A stretch of DNA of 64,000 nucleotides from Sinorhizobium sp. A49 (GTDB taxonomy: Bacteria > Pseudomonadota > Alphaproteobacteria > Rhizobiales > Rhizobiaceae). Below are positions 60,940-64,000 of this stretch, one piece after another (the stretch's first letter is position 1; each line of letters begins with the position of its first letter). The position numbers and the translations under genes are program-made. The DNA lies in contig NZ_MUNW01000059.1 in assembly GCF_002002725.1 (NCBI RefSeq), positions 124,001 to 188,000 of the forward strand, given 5' to 3'. The notes beneath the pieces are model-generated. The model searched no databases. It was not told the DNA's origin and saw nothing but the letters and a program-made list of their open reading frames with translations.

Positions 60940-61839
60940 ATGATCACTGTTTTTGGGTCTATCAACATGGACCTGATCGCCACGACCGCGCGTCTGCCGA
61001 AGCCCGGTGAAACCGTTGCCGGCTCTGGCTTTTCGACCGCTGCCGGTGGCAAGGGCGCCAACCAGGCGCTGGCCGCACGGCGCGCCGGAGCCGTCGTTCA
61101 TATGGCCGGCGCCGTCGGCTCCGACAGCTTTGCCGATGGCGCACTTGAATTGCTGAAGGAGGCCGGCGCCGACCTGTCGTTGACCAAGACCGTCGACGAG
61201 CCGACCGGCACGGCCCATATCCTCGTCGGCGGTGACGGCGAGAATGTCATCGTCGTCGTTGCCAGTGCCAACGCGACCGTCAACGAAGCGGATGCCGTTG
61301 CGGCCGTCGACGGCATGCACGCCGGCGACACCTTGATGCTGCAGCTGGAAATACCGGCGGCATCAGTGGAAAAGGCGCTCGCCGAAGCGCGGCGCAAGGG
61401 GATCCGCTCGGTCATCAATATCGCGCCCCTGACCCCGGAAGCCGCCCGCCTCGGCCGGTTGGCCGACATCGTCATTGCCAACGAGACGGAATTCGAGCTG
61501 CTCGCCGGCAAGACCGGCATCGGAAGCACTGAGCGGGAAGAGGCGATGAAAAAGCTGCATGCCGAAACCGGCTACACGGTCATTGTCACGCTGGGCGCTG
61601 AAGGCGTCGTCGCCGTGCACGAGGGCGAAGTCCATCGCGCCCGTGGCCTGAAGATCGATCCGGTCGATACCGTCGGTGCCGGCGACACGTTCTGCGGTTA
61701 CCTCGCCGCAAGTCTCGACGAGAAGCTCGCCTTTCCCGACGCTCTCCGACGCGCGGCGGTTGCCGGATCGCTCGCCTGCCTGAAGCGCGGCGCCCAGCCA
61801 TCGATCCCGCTCGCATCAGAAGTCGAGCCGCGCATCTGA
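60940..61839 (+). CDS. rbsK: ribokinase (PfkB family)
   Basis: A 299-residue PfkB-type kinase that phosphorylates ribose at O5. The N-terminal MITVFGSINMDLIATTARLP and GGKGANQALAARRAGA are the ribokinase signature for sugar binding, and the ATP/catalytic motif GAGDTFCGY is at 246-254. Ribose specificity is inferred from these motifs. No rbs transporter is adjacent; the Frc transporter in this window may be the uptake route, since Frc systems take ribose. Confidence 0.92.
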   Translation: MITVFGSINMDLIATTARLPKPGETVAGSGFSTAAGGKGANQALAARRAGAVVHMAGAVGSDSFADGALELLKEAGADLSLTKTVDEPTGTAHILVGGDGENVIVVVASANATVNEADAVAAVDGMHAGDTLMLQLEIPAASVEKALAEARRKGIRSVINIAPLTPEAARLGRLADIVIANETEFELLAGKTGIGSTEREEAMKKLHAETGYTVIVTLGAEGVVAVHEGEVHRARGLKIDPVDTVGAGDTFCGYLAASLDEKLAFPDALRRAAVAGSLACLKRGAQPSIPLASEVEPRI

Positions 61840-61854
61840 TAGCGCGGCTTCGAA

Positions 61855-61894
61855 CTTGAAGTGCGTTGCGGTCGCTCGCGCGCCGCACTTCAAG
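61855..61894 (+). terminator. hairpin after rbsK
   Basis: CTTGAAGTGCG / CGCACTTCAAG forms a perfect 11-bp stem with an 18-base loop, 16 bases after the rbsK stop. Confidence 0.65.
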
Positions 61895-62332
61895 CACTCA
61901 TTTCCTACGCATGTCGTTGCCGAAAATCGCGGCACACTTTTGCCCTGCAAGCTTTGACGCCCGTCGTGTGAACCGATTTCGCACGACGCGGCATTCTGCC
62001 CTGCCTTGCCGAAAGCGCCCCCCCCCTTGAGCGGGCAGCGGCCTTGAAAACCACTCGTCGCCCGCCTTTGCGCAATCCGGACAGTCTTTGTCGCGGAGGT
62101 GAAACTTTGCGCGCAGATTCTCCATGAGCAGGGTATGAATTAGCCATCGCGTTGGCCCTATCTTAAGATTTGCTCGTCTATTCAAGACCATGAGAAAGCC
62201 GTTTCCCCAGGGGATGGGCAGCCTCCATAATGCCGGTCGGCATCTGGCGCTCCATGATGGAGCCTCACCCACATTGTGAAATGCGTTCGCCGCAGGTTTG
62301 CGCCTGCGGACCTCCCAGCACGTGAGGATTTC
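61895..62332. other. gap before the chemoreceptor with eroded repeat and hairpins, no gene seen
   Basis: The gap holds a partial copy of a rhizobial element (CATGTCGTTGCCGAAAATCG plus CGGCACACTTTTG, about 61911-61943), a run of nine C at 62018-62026, and two hairpins near the chemoreceptor: GCTCCAT-G-ATGGAGC (62249-62263) and CCGCAGG / CCTGCGG (62290-62309). The last lies 24 bases before the start codon. I see no open frame with a plausible start. Confidence 0.6.
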
Positions 62333-64000
62333 ATGTTCAAGTTCCAAGCCAAATCGCTGGCGACCAAGCTGATCGCGGTGACAGGCGGCACGATCGCGCT
62401 CGTGTTGCTCGCCTCGAACTTCGTTCTCATCTCCCAGACACAGGACCGCGTCGAAACGCTGGTGCTCGATCAGGCAAGCGGCGAGGCAAAAGCCATTGCC
62501 TCCGATATCGCCGGCGGCATTGGCGAACTCGCCAGCGCGTCGCGTTCGATGGCCGGCATTCTTGGCCGTAGCCACGCAGAAAAATCGATGGAACGCGCCG
62601 GCGTGATCAACGTCCTCAGGGCCAATCTCGAGCAGAACCCCTTTGCCTTTGGCAGCTGGTTCGCCGAGGAGCCCAAGGCCTTCGACGGCCGCAAGGAGGA
62701 AATCGCCAACAACAAGGAGCTGGGCGCCAACGAAGACGGTATCTTTGCGCCCTATTGGTCGAAGAACCGCAACAACGAGATCCAGTTCTCGACCTTCCGC
62801 GCGGACTACGCTGCGGAATGGTACAGCCTGGCCGCAAAGAGCGGCAAGGGCGCGATCACGCCGCCCTACACCGCGCAGGACACCGATGTCCCGACCGCGA
62901 TGAGCTCGATCGCCTATCCTGTCATGTCCAACGGCAAGCTGGTCGGCGTCTCCGGTGTCGACATTTCGCTCGCCTCGCTGGCGGACGGCCTTTCCAAGCT
63001 GAAGCCGTTTGATACCGGCCGTGTCTACCTGCTCTCGGAATCCGGCAAGTGGCTGGTGGCGCCGATTCCGGACCTGCTGCTCAAGGATTATGACGGCGAA
63101 GGCAACGAGATCGTCAAGAAGGCGCTGGCCTCCGGCACGTCGGGCGTCATCAAGAACCTGTCCTATGACGGCAACGAACCGTTCGACCGCGTCGTCTATC
63201 CCTTTGCCCTGTCGGGCGTGAACACCAGCTGGATCGTGCTCGTCGACGTACCGCGCTCTGCGATCAACGCACCGGTCCGCGACCAGACCTTGATGATGAT
63301 CATCGGCGGCCTCGTCGTCCTCGGAGCAGTGCTGCTCGGCCTTTACTTCGCCGTTCGTGGTTTCGTTCAGAAGCCGCTTGCAGGTCTGGTCAAGGACGTC
63401 CGCAACCTCAGCAACGGCGACTACGGCAATTCGATCACCGGTCAGGACCGCTCCGACGAGACGGGCCAGGTGGCACAGGCACTCGAAGGCTTCCGCCACC
63501 AGTTGGCCGATACCAAGCGGCTCGAAGGCGAAGCCCGCCACGAACGCGAGCAGGCCGAGCACGAGCGCAGCCGTTCCGAAACCGAGCGGGCCTCGTCCAG
63601 CGCCCTTCAGCGCGACATCGTCGCTCGCCTCGGCAAGGGTCTGTCGCATCTTTCCTCGGGTGATCTCGCCTTCCGCATCACCGACGAATTCCCCGGCGAA
63701 TACGCCCAGCTGAAGCGCGACTTCAACGCGGCGATGGACAGCCTCGAAGAGACGATCCGCACCGTCAACCACTCGGTCGTCAACATCGGCAACGGCACCA
63801 GCGAGATCAGCAGCGCCGCCAATGATCTGTCGCATCGCACCGAACAGCAGGCGGCAAGCCTCGAAGAGACCGCCGCCGCCCTCGACGAGCTGACCTCTCA
63901 GGTCAACGCCAGCGCCGAAAACGCCAAGGTCGCCGCCAAGTCGGTGGACGTCGCCAGCAGCGATGCCGGGCAGTCCGGCGAAGTCGTGCAGAAGGCGATT
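62333..64000 (+). CDS. methyl-accepting chemotaxis protein with Cache sensor domain (partial)
   Basis: The first 556 residues of a chemoreceptor, open to the window end. A membrane helix (about 13-33), a periplasmic double Cache domain (about 38-290), a second helix (about 320-343), HAMP and a second HAMP-like unit (about 344-490), and the beginning of the methyl-accepting bundle (DLSHRTEQQAASLEETAAALDELTSQVNASAENAK) are visible. Asp158, Asp183 or Asp185, and Asp210 lie in the ligand pocket region, where the proline sensor McpU of S. meliloti uses two Asp residues, so an amino-acid ligand is possible but unproven. Start ATG at 62333 follows GTGAGGAT. Confidence 0.95.
   Translation, partial: MFKFQAKSLATKLIAVTGGTIALVLLASNFVLISQTQDRVETLVLDQASGEAKAIASDIAGGIGELASASRSMAGILGRSHAEKSMERAGVINVLRANLEQNPFAFGSWFAEEPKAFDGRKEEIANNKELGANEDGIFAPYWSKNRNNEIQFSTFRADYAAEWYSLAAKSGKGAITPPYTAQDTDVPTAMSSIAYPVMSNGKLVGVSGVDISLASLADGLSKLKPFDTGRVYLLSESGKWLVAPIPDLLLKDYDGEGNEIVKKALASGTSGVIKNLSYDGNEPFDRVVYPFALSGVNTSWIVLVDVPRSAINAPVRDQTLMMIIGGLVVLGAVLLGLYFAVRGFVQKPLAGLVKDVRNLSNGDYGNSITGQDRSDETGQVAQALEGFRHQLADTKRLEGEARHEREQAEHERSRSETERASSSALQRDIVARLGKGLSHLSSGDLAFRITDEFPGEYAQLKRDFNAAMDSLEETIRTVNHSVVNIGNGTSEISSAANDLSHRTEQQAASLEETAAALDELTSQVNASAENAKVAAKSVDVASSDAGQSGEVVQKAI

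Noticed and set aside
61898-63835. A 645-codon minus-strand open frame opposite the Cache chemoreceptor
   Set aside because: Composition is that of an antisense shadow; the plus strand encodes a clear chemoreceptor with membrane helices, HAMP and methylation region.

Overview
The window is a gene-dense, high-GC stretch of an alphaproteobacterial chromosome that looks like Sinorhizobium/Ensifer. The evidence is gene content and order that I recall from the S. meliloti chromosome: frcBCAK with a ROK regulator and a FucU-like gene, clr-cyaD1-(FecR)-(Sel1)-spdA-(YkgJ)-putA, rpmH-rnpA-yidC-yihA-argB, dapD/dapE, truA-fmt-def, rmuC and rbsK. Degenerate palindromic intergenic elements of rhizobial type fit the same origin. 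The species cannot be fixed from the sequence alone. I see no insertion sequence, prophage, integrase or CRISPR array; this is core chromosome.

Layout. 0-9 kb: a small XRE regulator, then a minus-strand run frcB-frcC-frcA-frcK-pyrC-pyrE-frk (fructose-type ABC uptake and sugar kinases plus two pyrimidine genes), with a divergent ROK regulator and a RbsD/FucU mutarotase. 9-15 kb: DoxX, then a cyclic-nucleotide module consisting of the CRP-like regulator Clr, the CHASE2 adenylate cyclase CyaD1, an exported FecR-domain protein, an exported Sel1-repeat protein preceded by a perfect Clr-type operator, and the phosphodiesterase SpdA. 15-22 kb: YkgJ, type-B PutA, an IMPACT protein, an aldo/keto reductase and DUF1810. 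22-29 kb: a possible small RNA and a very small membrane protein, tRNA-Arg(ACG), an orphan histidine kinase, a MerA/Lpd-like oxidoreductase next to a TVP38 membrane protein, and a chemoreceptor.

29-38 kb: rpmH, rnpA, yidC, a DMT exporter, yihA, DUF1269, an exported MsrB, a fasciclin protein with an ECF sigma factor and anti-sigma factor, and argB. 38-48 kb: a PEP-mutase-family protein coupled to ada, a second DMT exporter, a fatty-acid hydroxylase-family protein, a HAD nucleotidase, an EF-hand protein, a LOG-family protein, dapD, DUF805 and a DEAD-box helicase. 48-64 kb: a SugE-type exporter divergent from an HxlR regulator, a LysR regulator divergent from a hydrolase-like protein that has lost its catalytic triad and precedes an RND pump, dapE, truA, fmt, def, rmuC, rbsK and the first 556 residues of a Cache-domain chemoreceptor that runs off the window.

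The strongest leads are the Clr operator within the cAMP locus, the catalytically degenerate hydrolase before the RND pump, the mirrored sequence around the SugE/HxlR promoters, the ECF-RskA-fasciclin cluster, and the terminator- and promoter-bearing gap near 22.2 kb.
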